Shown piece by piece: positions 1-14,965 of a stretch of DNA of 64,000 bases. Within the stretch, counting starts at the first letter, position 1. Every line of letters starts with the position of its first letter. The notes under the pieces are model-generated. The model ran no database searches. It worked only from the letters and a program-made list of their open reading frames with translations, and had not been told where the DNA came from. A program made the translations under genes and the position numbers. The DNA is taken from contig NC_043987.1 of the NCBI RefSeq assembly GCF_902150065.1, positions 25,323,987-25,387,986 on the forward strand, read 5' to 3'. The DNA comes from Myripristis murdjan. Lineage: Eukaryota; Chordata; Actinopteri; Holocentriformes; Holocentridae.

Positions 1-2
1 AC

Positions 3-203
3 AGGATCGCCATCCCGTGCCGCGCAACAACTTCACTTGAGGCCTTTGATGAGCTCTTCAAAGCCCATTTCGTCTTTGGCATCAAGTACAATGAATTCCT
101 CAGAAACATGTACATGTTCATTCAGACGACCATTTTCAACATTGTTGGTCCAGTTGTTGGTCTTGGACTAGTCAAAGAAAATCCTTGTGTCATTGAACTC
201 TGA
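3..203 (+). CDS. C-terminal fragment of an unassigned multicopy-type protein
   Basis: An open frame enters from the left edge and ends at a TGA at 201-203, giving about 66 residues. It reads EAFDELFKAHFVFGIKYNEF in the middle and then a hydrophobic stretch (IFNIVGPVVGLGLV). I recognise the style as the end of a large uncharacterised protein family that is multicopy in teleost genomes, but I cannot assign a function. The upstream part is outside the window, so intactness cannot be judged. An AATAAA at 587-592 could serve as its poly(A) signal. Confidence 0.45.
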   Translation, partial: RIAIPCRATTSLEAFDELFKAHFVFGIKYNEFLRNMYMFIQTTIFNIVGPVVGLGLVKENPCVIEL

Positions 204-254
204 TCAAGATTTCTGCAGTAGCCTTGACAGACCTTTTTCCCAGATTACATTGAC

Positions 255-420
255 ATGATTTGTTTTATTTGCAAATCCCGTCACTCCAACACAAATGTGT
301 TGGTGAGGCATCTAAAATTGATGCATGGACTATGTCCTGGAAGGATGCTCAGATTAAAATGTGTTGAAGCTGGGTGTGCACATTTTTGGAACCTTTTCTG
401 GATTTCGTAAACATATGAAA
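255..420 (+). pseudogene. Fragment with two C2H2 zinc fingers, frameshifted
   Basis: An ATG at 255 opens a reading frame starting MICFICKSRHSNTNVLVRHL. It contains a canonical first finger (C-x2-C-x12-H-x4-H, residues 3, 6, 19 and 24). A second finger begins at C36-x4-C41. Shortly after C41 the finger's conserved F and H positions (HIFGTFSGFRKHMK) continue in another frame, so a single frameshift breaks it. No further exons follow. It starts only about 50 bp after the stop of the preceding fragment, which suggests two adjacent truncated members of repeated genes. The biological role is unknown. Confidence 0.45.
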
Positions 421-586
421 ACCCTAACCCTTTAAAACATTTAAAAACAATTTTAATATTTTATATTTATATGCTTGTATTGCATGTGTTGTGTACATGC
501 ATTTACAAAAGTTAAAAAAAATGTTTGAAACACTTTTTAAATAATTAATATTTTGTATTGATATACATGTATTGAATGTGTTTTGT

Positions 587-592
587 AATAAA
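587..592 (+). promoter_or_regulatory. Candidate poly(A) signal AATAAA
   Basis: A canonical AATAAA followed within 30 nt by a T/G-rich stretch. It lies on the plus strand downstream of the two coding fragments at the left edge and may belong to them. Confidence 0.35.
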
Positions 593-659
593 CATTTTCC
601 TGTAATTTGTCTCAGTTTGTCCTTAAGATTTGTAGAACTTGTTAAATGGTAAATAGAAT

Positions 660-990
660 AAAAAGATAAGCAAATAGGCTGACTCTAGCAAGAGAAAGTA
701 GGAATAGACTCTGAATAGAGATAAACTAAGATGACCCCATTAAGAGTGAGTTGACTCTGGAAAGAGTTGTTGTCTTCAAGAGTAAATTTTTCTTCACTCT
801 CTGTGGAGTTTATCTTGGCGATATTCTCACTCTCTAAAGAGTACATTTAACTGAATAATTTACTCTAGGAGCAGAGTGAAAGTTATTCTCTGTGGAGCGG
901 GACCAATAGGTCTCTATGACAGAGTTAAAATCGACTATAAGAGTTAATACAACTGTCAATTTTACTGTGTAATGAACCTTGGCTGTGGCT
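660..990. repeat. AT-rich block dense in ACTCT/AGAGT pentamers
   Basis: The pentamer ACTCT or its complement AGAGT recurs more than a dozen times at irregular spacing, with no coding sense. It looks like a degenerate repeated element or a mutated pentamer array. Flanking sequence (600-660 and 990-1950) shows no gene; a poly-T tract sits at about 1142-1163. Confidence 0.4.
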
Positions 991-1956
991 GACAAATAGG
1001 AGGTTTTATTTATGTATTTATTTTTCAGTGAAAAGGTGAAGTTTAAATGGGGATTCAATTTATTTTTTCTTACTTGTGACTGTTTTAAAGTTTGGTGCAA
1101 CATAATTTAATGGTTAACTGTCATCTGTTTTTTTTGTTTTTGTTTTTTTTTTTTTTTTTTTTTATATGATGGAGCCTTGGGGGCACAACCCAAGGGTGGG
1201 GTGCGCCCACAGAAATTTTATTTAATTGCGAAGTTAATTTCCATATTGCCTAATCAAACACCAAATTAAAACAGCTGCAGAACACATTATGTTGCGTGCT
1301 AGATCCTGATATAACTCTTTATAAACCCTATGAGTCTAAATGTTAAAAAAAAAAGTGCACCTACCTTATGTCTTCCCTCGGTGTGTTAGTGCTGTACTTT
1401 GTGTTGCAGTGAGATTGGAGTGTGCTGTCGTCTGTGACAGTGGTGTGTAGATATGCATATTTGTGGCTTAAAAATCTCAATAAAACGTTTGAAAAACCAC
1501 AATAGGAGTTATTCACATAACTTTGGCAGAGAAACTGATTTTCTGATTGACAGGGCTGTGCATGCCGTCAGTGTGACAGTAGACCAATATTGTGCAAGAA
1601 TGCCTCTGGTATTTTCCCAGGCTTGAACAAAATGAGTTTCACTCAGTCTGAGATTTCCTCTCTGAAAGACTGTGCCGCTGTTGAGACTGATGCCCATGTC
1701 ACATAACACAAACCACACCTGTCCACAGGTGTCACAAACAGTCCACTAGTCACCGCCCACTGACCTCACAGTAAGGGCAGCCGCAGGTCTACTGAAGATT
1801 ACTTTGGGGGAATCAACAACAAAAAAATATGAAACTCTAGGCTTTTGATCCCGTCTGAATCTGAAGTGTCCAAGCAATGCCCTGAAAAGGCACTTGAAAA
1901 AAAAAACTTGGCCTCATGCACAAACACACACAGATTATCTCCCTCCTCAGACTGTA

Positions 1957-3233
1957 CGTGCAGTGCATTCAGAAAGTATTCAGACCCCCTTCACTTTTTT
2001 CACTTTTGTTATGTTGCAGCCTGATGCAATCTTTCAAATTAATTTTTCTCTCATTAATTTACACTCAGTACACTATAATGACAAAGTGCAAACAGAATTT
2101 CAGAATTTTTTGCAAATTTATTAAAAAGGAAAACCTGAAATATCACATTGACATAAGTATTCAGACCTTTTGCAACAACACTCATGGGAGGCTCAGGTGC
2201 CTCCCATTTCTCTTGATGGTTGCTGAGATGTTTCTACACCTTGATTAGAGTCCACCTCTGGTAAATCGAATTGATTGGACATGATTTGGAAAGGCACACA
2301 CCTCTCTATAGAGGGCCTCAGAGTGCACAATGCATATCAGAGCAGAAACCAAGCCATGAGGTCAAAGGAACTGCCTGCAGAGCTCAGAGACAGGATTGCT
2401 GCAAGGCACAGATCTGGGGAAGGCTACAAAAAATTTCTGCTTCACTGAAGGAGCACAGTGGCCTCCCTAATTCTCAAAAGGAAAAAGTTTGGCTCAATCA
2501 GGACTCTTCCAGGAGCTGGTCGCCCAACCAAACTGAGCAATTGTGGGAGAAGGGCCTTAGTAAGAAAAGTGACCAAGAACCTGATGGTCACTTTGAGCTC
2601 CAGAGATCCTGTGTGGAGATGAGACAAAGTTCCAGGAGGACAATCATCACTGCAGCCCTCCACCGATCTGGGCTTCATGGCTAGATGGAAGCCTCTCCTC
2701 AGTGTTTGCAAAAAAGTACCTGAAACACTCTCAGAGAAACAAGATTCTCTGGTCCGATGAAACCAACATTTAAATGTTTGGCTTCAACGCCAAACGTTAT
2801 GTCTGGAGGAAACCTGGCACCGATACCATCCCAACAGTAACACACTTTTTCTTTTTTTTTTTTTTAACCCTGCTATGTCTTGTCCTGTCTAACTTGTATG
2901 TGCCCCTGCCTACTCGTGTTTTATCTTTTAAATGTATTTTTTAATTTCAGGAAGCTGGGTAATACAGCATGGCTACATAGGGACTACAGATGAAAACTAG
3001 CCTTCTGGCTAACTCTGGCGTATTTACAATTGTTTTTGTTTTATTAATATGCACTGTCCCTTGATTAAATAAACTAAACTAAATAGTGAAGCATGGTGGT
3101 GGCAGCATCAGGCTGTGGGGCTGTTTTTCAGCAGTAGGGACTGGCAGACTGGTCAGGGCCGAAGGTTCACCTTCCAACATGACAATGACCCTAAGCACAC
3201 AGCCAAGACAACAAAGGAGTGGCTTAGGTCCTA
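1957..3233 (+). mobile_element. Tc1/mariner-like DNA transposon, 3'-truncated and interrupted
   Basis: The left terminal repeat starts at 1957, next to a TA at 1955-1956, with the GTGCAGTGCATTCAGAAAG type end seen in many fish Tc1 elements. The transposase region is readable from an ATG at 2358 (MRSKELPAELRDRIAARHRS, the helix-turn-helix start) but has several stops and frameshifts, for example a stop soon after GYKKFLLH. Further transposase-type nucleotide sequence (gtgaagcatggtggtggcag) resumes after a 0.25-kb insertion at about 2839-3084. The element stops near 3233 without its right terminal repeat. It is dead, with no intact open frame. Confidence 0.85.
2839..3084 (+). mobile_element. 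5'-truncated LINE tail inserted in the Tc1-like element
   Basis: The interruption ends in a LINE-type 3' tail: a fish-typical gactacagatgaaaactagc stretch, then a region ending in aataaactaaactaaa. The Tc1 sequence continues on both sides (…ccaacagt | gtgaagcatgg…), with AGT present at both junctions as a possible very short target duplication. I cannot name the LINE clade with certainty; a Rex-type tail is my guess. Confidence 0.5.
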
Positions 3234-3236
3234 GAG

Positions 3237-3641
3237 CAGGGCTATTCAACGTCAATAGCAAGGGGGCCAAATATGTAAATAAGTGGGTGTATGGGGGCCA
3301 CATACAATATTTTGTCAATTAATGATTATACTAGCCTTGTAATGCCGTTGTCTTCCTTCATCACAGATAAATACTTCAGTCTATTCGCTCTGGAACTGGC
3401 AATTTCAGCATCAACTTTACATTTTTTTTGGTTTTGTTGTTTTGACAGACATCTCAAAGCTTGAAACATAACGTGACATAACAAAGATGTATCAAAGACA
3501 TACAGGAAGTGGTTTTCATGTCTCAAAAATGTTCAGCATAGATATATAATACATCTATGGTTCAGAGATAAGTGCCTGTTTTGACCTGGTGGGCCACAGA
3601 AAAAATAAAAGGGGCCAGGAGCCGCTAGTTGAATAGGCCCG
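3237..3641. mobile_element. hAT-like non-autonomous element (MITE)
   Basis: The left end CAGGGCTATTCAAC and the right end GTTGAATAGGCCCG are near-perfect inverted repeats. Both are followed inward by GGGGCC/GGCCAC-rich sequence, typical of fish hAT-derived MITEs. There is no open frame of note. No clear 8-bp target duplication is visible. It abuts the truncated right side of the Tc1-like element. Confidence 0.6.
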
Positions 3642-3874
3642 AGTCTCAGAAAATGTTGGTCCAATTTTATCTGATGCAAGTTGCATATTAGAAACACAAT
3701 AAAAAAAAAAAAAAAAAAAACAAAACCTATGCAACATTTAAAAATGTGACATACTCAGCTACCACTACTACTACTAAAAAAATGTGTAATAGGCTAATTA
3801 TGTTAATAGCTAAGACTCTTGAAAGAGACTTTTAATAACTACATTAGTCAGCATACATAAATCAGTGAGCATAC

Positions 3875-4030
3875 TTAAGGGTGTCAAACCGGTGCCATGT
3901 TTTCATTCCAATAAATTCCACTAGGTGACTTCACAGATGAGCCCCTCCTCTCTGCTTGAAGGTGAGGTTAAACGAAATCACCTGGAGGTATTTTTGGAAT
4001 GAAAACGTGCAGCCTCTTGGCCCACCTTAG
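3875..4030. mobile_element. Palindromic MITE (hairpin, ~156 bp)
   Basis: The first and last ~55 bp are imperfect reverse complements. Both arms contain the core GTTTTCATTCCA and then AGGTGA followed by T/C-rich sequence. The element would fold into one hairpin. It lies about 190 bp downstream of the rpl19 stop codon, outside the gene. Confidence 0.55.
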
Positions 4031-4165
4031 CACACAGTTTTCACACATTTGACATGTCTAGTGTTTGTGGTGTACTCTGATAAAAATCTGCTGCCACACA
4101 GTTTCAAACAGCATCACACACGAGCAGAAATCACAGGAAGCCAGTCTTGTGTCTGTATGTACACT

Positions 4166-4171
4166 TTTATT
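4166..4171 (-). promoter_or_regulatory. rpl19: rpl19 poly(A) signal AATAAA
   Basis: AATAAA on the minus strand about 50 nt after the rpl19 stop codon, giving a very short 3'UTR as is usual for ribosomal protein genes. Confidence 0.75.
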
Positions 4172-4219
4172 GTGAGTACTTGACAGGTGGCACAGTCAGG
4201 CACGGCAGGCTGAGCCAAA

Positions 4220-8800
<4,581 letters not shown>

Positions 8801-8815
8801 GGCTGCTACTTCAAT

Positions 8816-8828
8816 AGGAAAAGGAAGG
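8816..8828 (-). promoter_or_regulatory. rpl19: 5'TOP pyrimidine tract at the rpl19 start site
   Basis: The minus strand reads CCTTCCTTTTCCT about 15-28 nt upstream of the initiator ATG. Ribosomal protein mRNAs begin with a C followed by such a tract, which confers mTOR/LARP1-type translational control. The transcription start is therefore inferred near 8827. Confidence 0.65.
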
Positions 8829-8853
8829 CTGGAGAGACGGGCCGGAAGCTACC

Positions 8854-8859
8854 ATTATA
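8854..8859 (-). promoter_or_regulatory. rpl19: TATA-like box of rpl19
   Basis: The minus strand reads TATAAT about 30 nt upstream of the TOP tract, the right distance for a TATA-like element. Confidence 0.4.
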
Positions 8860-8860
8860 G

Positions 8861-11160
8861 AGGAGAGACCATCATCAAGACTGAAATATCTGCACATTAA
8901 GTCGGTGGGAGACGGAAACACTGCGTGTCTTAATAAAGTCCAAATGGTAATAACTATACTTTATAAAAGATAAAACACGACCTAAAACGGTTCATATAGA
9001 AGTATTTTAGACTTAGTTTCACAACTTTTAGACATAAACCCCCCTTTCGGTAAACAATGGTACCGGCCGGGCTGGTTTGCCGTGCATTATGGGTGGCTGG
9101 GATGGTGGCACAACTGCAGTCTGTTGTTGAGCCGCTTGGGGGCGGTGTTGAGATCACAAACCACGCTTCATTTACCACAGCGCTTTCATGTTTCAGGCAA
9201 ATTCCTGTCGATTTTGATGTTTTTTTTTTTTTGTTTGTTTGTTTGTTGTTTTTTTTTTTAAAGATGATATTCTGTACGTGGGAGTTTCTGCTGATCCTCA
9301 AACAAAGGAGTCTGAAGCCAGAAATCAACTTTTAAGTTGGCCTCATCTCCAGCAAAGACCTGTAATTAGTTATAGAGTGTTGCAAAACTATATATAATAG
9401 CCCATCAGAGGATTATTATCAGAGGATTATTGTTCAAAAGAAGACAAAGAATTTTTTTTTTAAAGTGTATCAAGGCATAAACATGCTGTGTCTTTGCAAC
9501 AAAACAGTGAGAAATTACGTCAAAATGTATTTTTGTATTTATGGCTGCAGAAATGGACCTGAAAGCATGCTTTTTCCACACCCGAGTCATGACCTTTGAC
9601 CTTTCAAAAAGCAGTCAAATTATCTTACAGCTGTTTTATTTTATTATTAAGCATTTACTGTCATCCCTGGCACCCAGAGGCATGACACAAGACTAATATC
9701 TGTTCTTTATCTGGAGGCTTTTCTTGTGGCACTAAATATTTATATGTATATGTGTGTCATATGCAGTATGTGATTTAGATCTGTTTTGTTCACAGTTTTT
9801 TAAAGCTGCCAAGCCCTGTTCTGGTTTGTCTGCTGTATGAGGAAAAGACTCTTCTATTTGACTTTTTTTTTTTTTTAATCTCAAAGACAAATTTGCTGCA
9901 GAGAATGAACTGGATCATGGCAGGACATTTTGTCATTTATTTCTTAAATTGCGCTAGGGATTAAAACTAGCCAATAGGTCTTATTTGTCATCATTATCCC
10001 GTCAGTAAGTCTTTTGTAATTGTACTCAGTGCTGCTGTGTGCAATAGATGTTTAGTTCTCTTCTTGCTGATATTAACAATGTTCACTTAGGTATTAACAA
10101 ACCATTAAAAGTTCAAAAGCATCTCTTTTCAGTAGTTTTTGATTGCACTCTAGTCTCCATTTAATTAGCACTGTTCTGTAATGTACTAGTTATTTTTAAT
10201 TAGTCACTAATGTGTATTTGTTAAAAAGTAGTTGATCTGTCAGTCTTCAGTGAATGTCTCATAGTTAATGCTAATTTATCCAATAATGACGAGTTTTTAT
10301 TGCATCTGACATTTGCAGTTTGACAAGTAAGACCTTAAATTATACGATCAGTGTCTAATTGTGAATAGTTGTTGTCTGACGAGTATTTAAAAAGCACATT
10401 CAATAATTGCAAAAAAATGTGATAGATTCACTTGGAATAAAAAAAAAATGGCACTTACCAAAATAAAAGACTTCAGTTTGATTTAGGCAACTGGTCACAG
10501 CAGAATAGTGGCAAATACAAATTACAACAGGAAGTAATGATCAATGAATTGTTGCTGTTGCTAAGTTACAAGGACGGCAGATTAACTTACTGGATCAGAA
10601 ATGAAGTTTTTTTTTTCTTATACTTGCAATTAGCATTATCACTTCTTTAAAATTAAGCGGCCTTCTATTTAAAACAAACAAACAAAAAAAAGTACTTGAA
10701 TGGGTGTCACTTTTTGTCAAACATTTTACAACCATTTCATATTCATTAGTTTGCTGCTATTACTGTAGCATTACTGCTGTTTTCTAGTCTTTTTTTAACT
10801 ACATTGACAGAAGCATGTGAAAATTCATTGTACCTGAGTATAGTGACAATAATGACTGTTGTAGTCTAAATAATAACCATAATAAAGAATGAGAATGACA
10901 AGTTAACCCTAAAAAGTGAGGAATCAATTAAAATAACTACTCAAACTTTCACTATGAATATGTAAGTGACACGTGAAAAAGTCATTAGTTACTAAAATGA
11001 ACATGTTTGTTTGGGATATTGCTCCCTGTGAAAGCAGAAAAGAGACTAAAGTTGAAATGAAAGCAGTCACTTTAGCTGACTATTGAATCAGAATTAGTGT
11101 CTATATTATAAAGCATCTACAGTTGTGACTGGTGCCTGGCTGGCAAGGCTACATACAGAC
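8861..11160. other. Intergenic, AT-rich, no gene recognised
   Basis: Upstream flank of rpl19. It contains homopolymer T runs near 9221-9260 and 9860-9878 and long AT-rich sequence, with no frame resembling a known protein. The segment 9060-9200 is more GC-rich (a proximal CpG-poor flank or an old repeat). Confidence 0.4.
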
Positions 11161-11175
11161 CCCCCCCCCTCTCTC

Positions 11176-11223
<48 letters not shown>

Positions 11224-11250
11224 TCTCTCTCTCTCCCTCTCCCTCTCTCT
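11161..11250. repeat. (CT)n microsatellite
   Basis: About 90 bp of nearly pure CT dinucleotides preceded by a C9 run. Confidence 0.9.
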
Positions 11251-12723
11251 GTCTAGTCTTTCTGTCACCACAGTAGCTCACTGTGTGCGTGCTTCAGGCA
11301 AACTTATCTGACTTCCTCATTTTGCCTAACCCAAAACACGAGCCACCGATTAAAATCATCGTCTCGGTTAACCGCAGCTAAAACCAGTTCTGCAGCTCCG
11401 CCAGATCTTTTTTTTTTCCAGATTCTGAAGAATCACAACCTGAGCCAGTGGCTGCTGCTCGCCTGTCGCCTCCCTGCATGCCGGCCCAGGTCCTACCAGC
11501 CACCTGCAGCCCGTCCTCCAACCTCAGGCCACCTTAGTGGGAGGATTGCAGGCACTGACCACTGCTCTGGGTCTGTAACCGGCTCTGATTCAAGTCTGCC
11601 AAACTGCAAATCAGTGTAACTTGTTCAAATGGGATACAGCAGGTGTTTTCCTACTAAAGAGAAGCTGGGGCAAGCAGGAACCAAATGTGGCCAAAGATTT
11701 TCATCTGTAAAGGACGGCCAGCTGCTCCGGGGGTCAGAGTTTACCCGCCCACCCTAACTATGGTTCTCATGCTTCTTCTCTGTTTTGCTCATAGCCTGTG
11801 TGAGGTATTGTATGAATGTGTGTATAAGTACTGATTGTCTATTAGCAATTTTAATTTGTGTCTTCTATGTAGTTTCTTATATGTGCAGCTAAACATACCA
11901 AGTCCTAAGTAAAATAAACAGAGGCCTGACAGGGAACATTTAGAGGAGTGCCTCCCGTGATAACAAGGCACAACCTAAAATAGTAGAGGTATGATGTCTG
12001 CAGGACAGATTATAATGTTATCGCATCTCCCTTCCCTGCCAAAACAAAGAAAATGTTCAGTCAGGTCACAGGTCACTCTACCTGTATAACCACCCTTAAC
12101 CAAACCTGTTTGGAACAAGGAAATCGGTGATTGTTTTCCCACTGATGACAAACATGTGTTCTGAAATTGCAGAAATAGGATTCGAGGAGAGTTCGGCGGT
12201 CCAAGGGGTCATGAAACTCACTTAAAATGCAAATCGCCTTGTACATTTTCAATTCAGAGATAAAGATCACAATCCTGCAGCAGCAGCTTTATATACATAT
12301 ATTTTTTGGTACTTTTATCAATCCAGGAAAGGTTAATTGAGCAGCATGCCCTTTGTCAGCAACACTCTGTGCTACACTTACATTATTACACGCATTAACA
12401 CTGGCGACCTGACCAGAGCAACCACAAAGCCGCTCAGCAGAAGCTATTTGGGTTCAGTGCCCGGCGGAAGTGGCCATCAATAATAATTATTAAAGGAGAA
12501 CATAGTGTTTTGTGCTGACTTTCCCAATGTTGGTGTTTTGGGAGTCAAACTGGCAGTGTTACAGTTTTGATCAGCTCCAGCAGCCACGACCATCAGCACC
12601 TCCTGTGGCATGGATGCAGCCATCGACCATGCCAGCATAGCAGCATGGTAAATGAATGGGCGCCACCTGGTGCCTGGTGCAGGTTACCACACTGAACTTG
12701 CTCTCGCTGTTTTAATACTAAGC
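11251..12723. other. Intergenic, no gene recognised
   Basis: Mixed unique-looking sequence. A moderately GC-rich part at 11440-11760 has short open frames in several phases but no family I recognise. Confidence 0.35.
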
Positions 12724-13113
12724 ACTGTCAAAGCTACCGTTATGATAGTTTTACTTTTTTTAATTTTTATTTCGTTTGGGGTTTTTGACTTCAGTTTCAG
12801 TTTAGTTTTAATTTGTTTGATAGTTTAGTTTTTATTTTTTGAAAATGCCTAGGTTTAGTTTACTTTTTATGAGTTCGAGTCTTAGTTTTAGTCTTTTTTT
12901 TTGTAATATGGGTTCAAAAAAGTCAGAAACAGAATTGTGCAATAAAAATTCAAGAAAACATGATACCATTTTTAAAAATGTATTCACTTAGGACAGATGA
13001 ACAACCAAATAAACTCACCAAGATGAAAGCTAAAGACATTTTCTCTATAATTTTAGTTATTTTTGTAAACATACAATACAGTTTCATGCAGTTATCTTTT
13101 TTTTTTTTTTTGT

Positions 13114-13146
<33 letters not shown>

Positions 13147-13246
13147 TAAAGCCTCGTTTTTATTTTTATTTCATTTAACAAAAATGTTTTTTCACGCCCA
13201 GTTTTCCTTATTTTGTCAGTTTTAATGATAATAACCTTGCACCACT
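12724..13246. mobile_element. hAT-like MITE with A/T-rich arms
   Basis: The ends CACTGTCAAAGCTACCGTTA and, as reverse complement at the right, CAGTGGTGCAAGGTTATTAT are imperfect inverted repeats. Inside are long strings of variants of TTTAGTTTTAGT, a pattern common in fish non-autonomous DNA elements. No open frame. Target duplications are not clear, and the ends are placed by eye. Confidence 0.4.
13114..13144 (+). repeat. Run of 31 consecutive G
   Basis: Preceded by a T run, TGTG and then 31 G residues without interruption. It could form G-quadruplexes; its length in a finished sequence is uncertain. Confidence 0.85.
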
Positions 13247-13400
13247 GCAATAACCAAAGCTGCCAAGGAGAGCAGCAACATGTTCCTTATCATTGGTCAC
13301 TTCAACTCGGTGGTCAAGTCAGGTAACTATGATACTGAGTGGACAGCAGCCTTCCAAGCCTCTGATGGACAATAGTGTGCCTGTGGCAGGTGTAGGAGCA
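13247..13400 (+). mobile_element. Possible LINE endonuclease fragment
   Basis: The plus strand reads SSNMFLIIGHFNSVVKSGNY, resembling the GDFNA-type motif of LINE endonuclease domains (here GHFNS). A stop follows within 20 residues. It flanks the MITE on its right. This is a weak assignment made from one motif. Confidence 0.3.
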
Positions 13401-13463
13401 GGTCAGAAGGTTTAAGTGATCAGGTTTCAGGGGGTGCCACACTTGCTCACCATGTAAGAGCAC

Positions 13464-13615
13464 GTGTCAGGGCTGGGTCCTGGTCACAGCGTCATGGGTT
13501 CAGATCCGACCTCGGGCCATCTGCTGCATGTCATCCTCTCTCTCTCTCCTCTGCCTTTCCTGTCTCTCTCTCTCTACTGTGACTGTCAAATGCCAAAAAA
13601 AGAAAAGAAAACAGA
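13464..13615 (+). mobile_element. tRNA-derived SINE-like fragment
   Basis: A B-box-like stretch gggttcagatccgacctcgg is followed by ctgcatgtcatcctctctct and then tttcctgtctctct and a tgtcaaatgcc(a)n tail. This order is typical of a widespread perciform SINE. The A-box half is degenerate. Confidence 0.55.
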
Positions 13616-14039
13616 GAAGACGACAGAGAGAGACAGAGAGAGATTAGATTCTTTACTTCTACACAGGAAGATTCATCACACCTGCAATCTAGAGGCCAGA
13701 GCTTTGACCTTCACACTCCTTACAGTGAGGCAACATTACCACTTGGAAGCCAGGAACTGATCTTTATTCTGCTCTTCTCTTTTTAAGTCAGTCTGGCAAA
13801 GTGTGTCAGCTCCCAAAGATGTGAGTGTAAACTGGAGGTAGCCACAGTTGACTCACAGTCCACCCCTCAGTTACCTCAGGCAACAGCACAGAGATGTAAC
13901 CTTTGTGTTTTTGTTTTTCAGGCAAGTGGGCGATCCAGCAGATGTGGATCTCAAACACCGAGCTCTCCTGCTTCGTGTTGAGACTCATCCCTCTAGATGA
14001 TGTTGACCTGCTGCTGCAGAGAGAGATCCAGCCAATGTG

Positions 14040-14965
14040 GAGTTGCTCCTCAAAGTGATGCAGGATGAAGAGCTGCTCCTCAAAGTGGTGAAGGATGAAG
14101 AGCTGCTTCTCAAAGTGATGCAGGATGAAGAGCTGCTCTTCAAAGTGATGCAGGATGAAGAGCTGCTCTTCAAAGTGATGTAGGATGAAGAGCTGCTCCT
14201 CAAAGTGATGCAGGATGACGAGCTGCTCCTCAAAGTGATGCAGGATGAAGAGATTCTCCCCAAAGTGATGCAGGACGAAAGAGGTGCTCCTCATAGTGAT
14301 GCAGGACAAAGAGCAGCTCCTCAAAGTGATGTAGGACGAAGAGCTCCTCCTCAAAGCGATGAAGGATGAAGAGTGATGCAGGATGAAGAGCTGCTCCTCA
14401 AAGTGATGCAGGACAAAGAGCAGCTCCTCAAAGTGATGTAGGACGAAGAGCTGCTCCTCAAAGCGATGAAGGATGAAGAGTGATGCGGGATGAAGAGCTG
14501 CTTCTCAAAGCGATGCAGGATGGAGAGATTTTCGTCAAAGTGATGCAGGATGAAGAGCTGCTTCTCAAAGTGATGCAGGATGAAGAGATTCTCCTCAAAG
14601 TGATACAGTCTGAAGAGATTCTCCTCAAAGTGATGCAGGACGAAAAAGGTGCTCCTCAAAGTGATGCAGGACAAAGAGCGGCTCCTCAAACTGATGTAGG
14701 ATGAAGAGGTCCTCCTCAAAGTGATGCAAGGTGAAGATCTTCTCCTCAAAGTGGTGAAGGATGAAGAGTGATGCAGGATGAAGAGCTGCTCCTGAAAGTC
14801 ATGAGGTACAAAGAGATGCTCCTCAAAGTCATGCAGGATGAAGACTGATGCAGAATGAAGAGCTGCTCCTCAAAATGATGCAAGACAAAGAGCGGCTCCT
14901 CAAAGTCATGCAGCACAAAGAGCAGCTCCTCAAAGTGATGCAGGATGAAGAGCTGGGCCTCACAC
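14040..14965 (-). repeat. 30-bp minisatellite derived from BACK-domain codons
   Basis: About 28 full 30-bp units plus four 17-bp short units. On the minus strand a unit encodes FILHHFEEQL, the same ten residues as the KLHL10 BACK segment FILHNFEEMV, so the array arose by tandem amplification of coding sequence. Short units (gatgaagagtgatgcag type on the plus strand) lack the same 13 bp and shift the frame each time, so the array reads alternately as FILHHFEEQL and SSSSCITLRS. A block of three to four units plus a short unit is itself repeated around 14298-14490. Confidence 0.9.

Noticed and set aside
11440-11760. GC-richer stretch with a short frame ESQPEPVAAARLSPP
   Set aside because: No start, splice sites or recognisable family; could not be supported as an exon.
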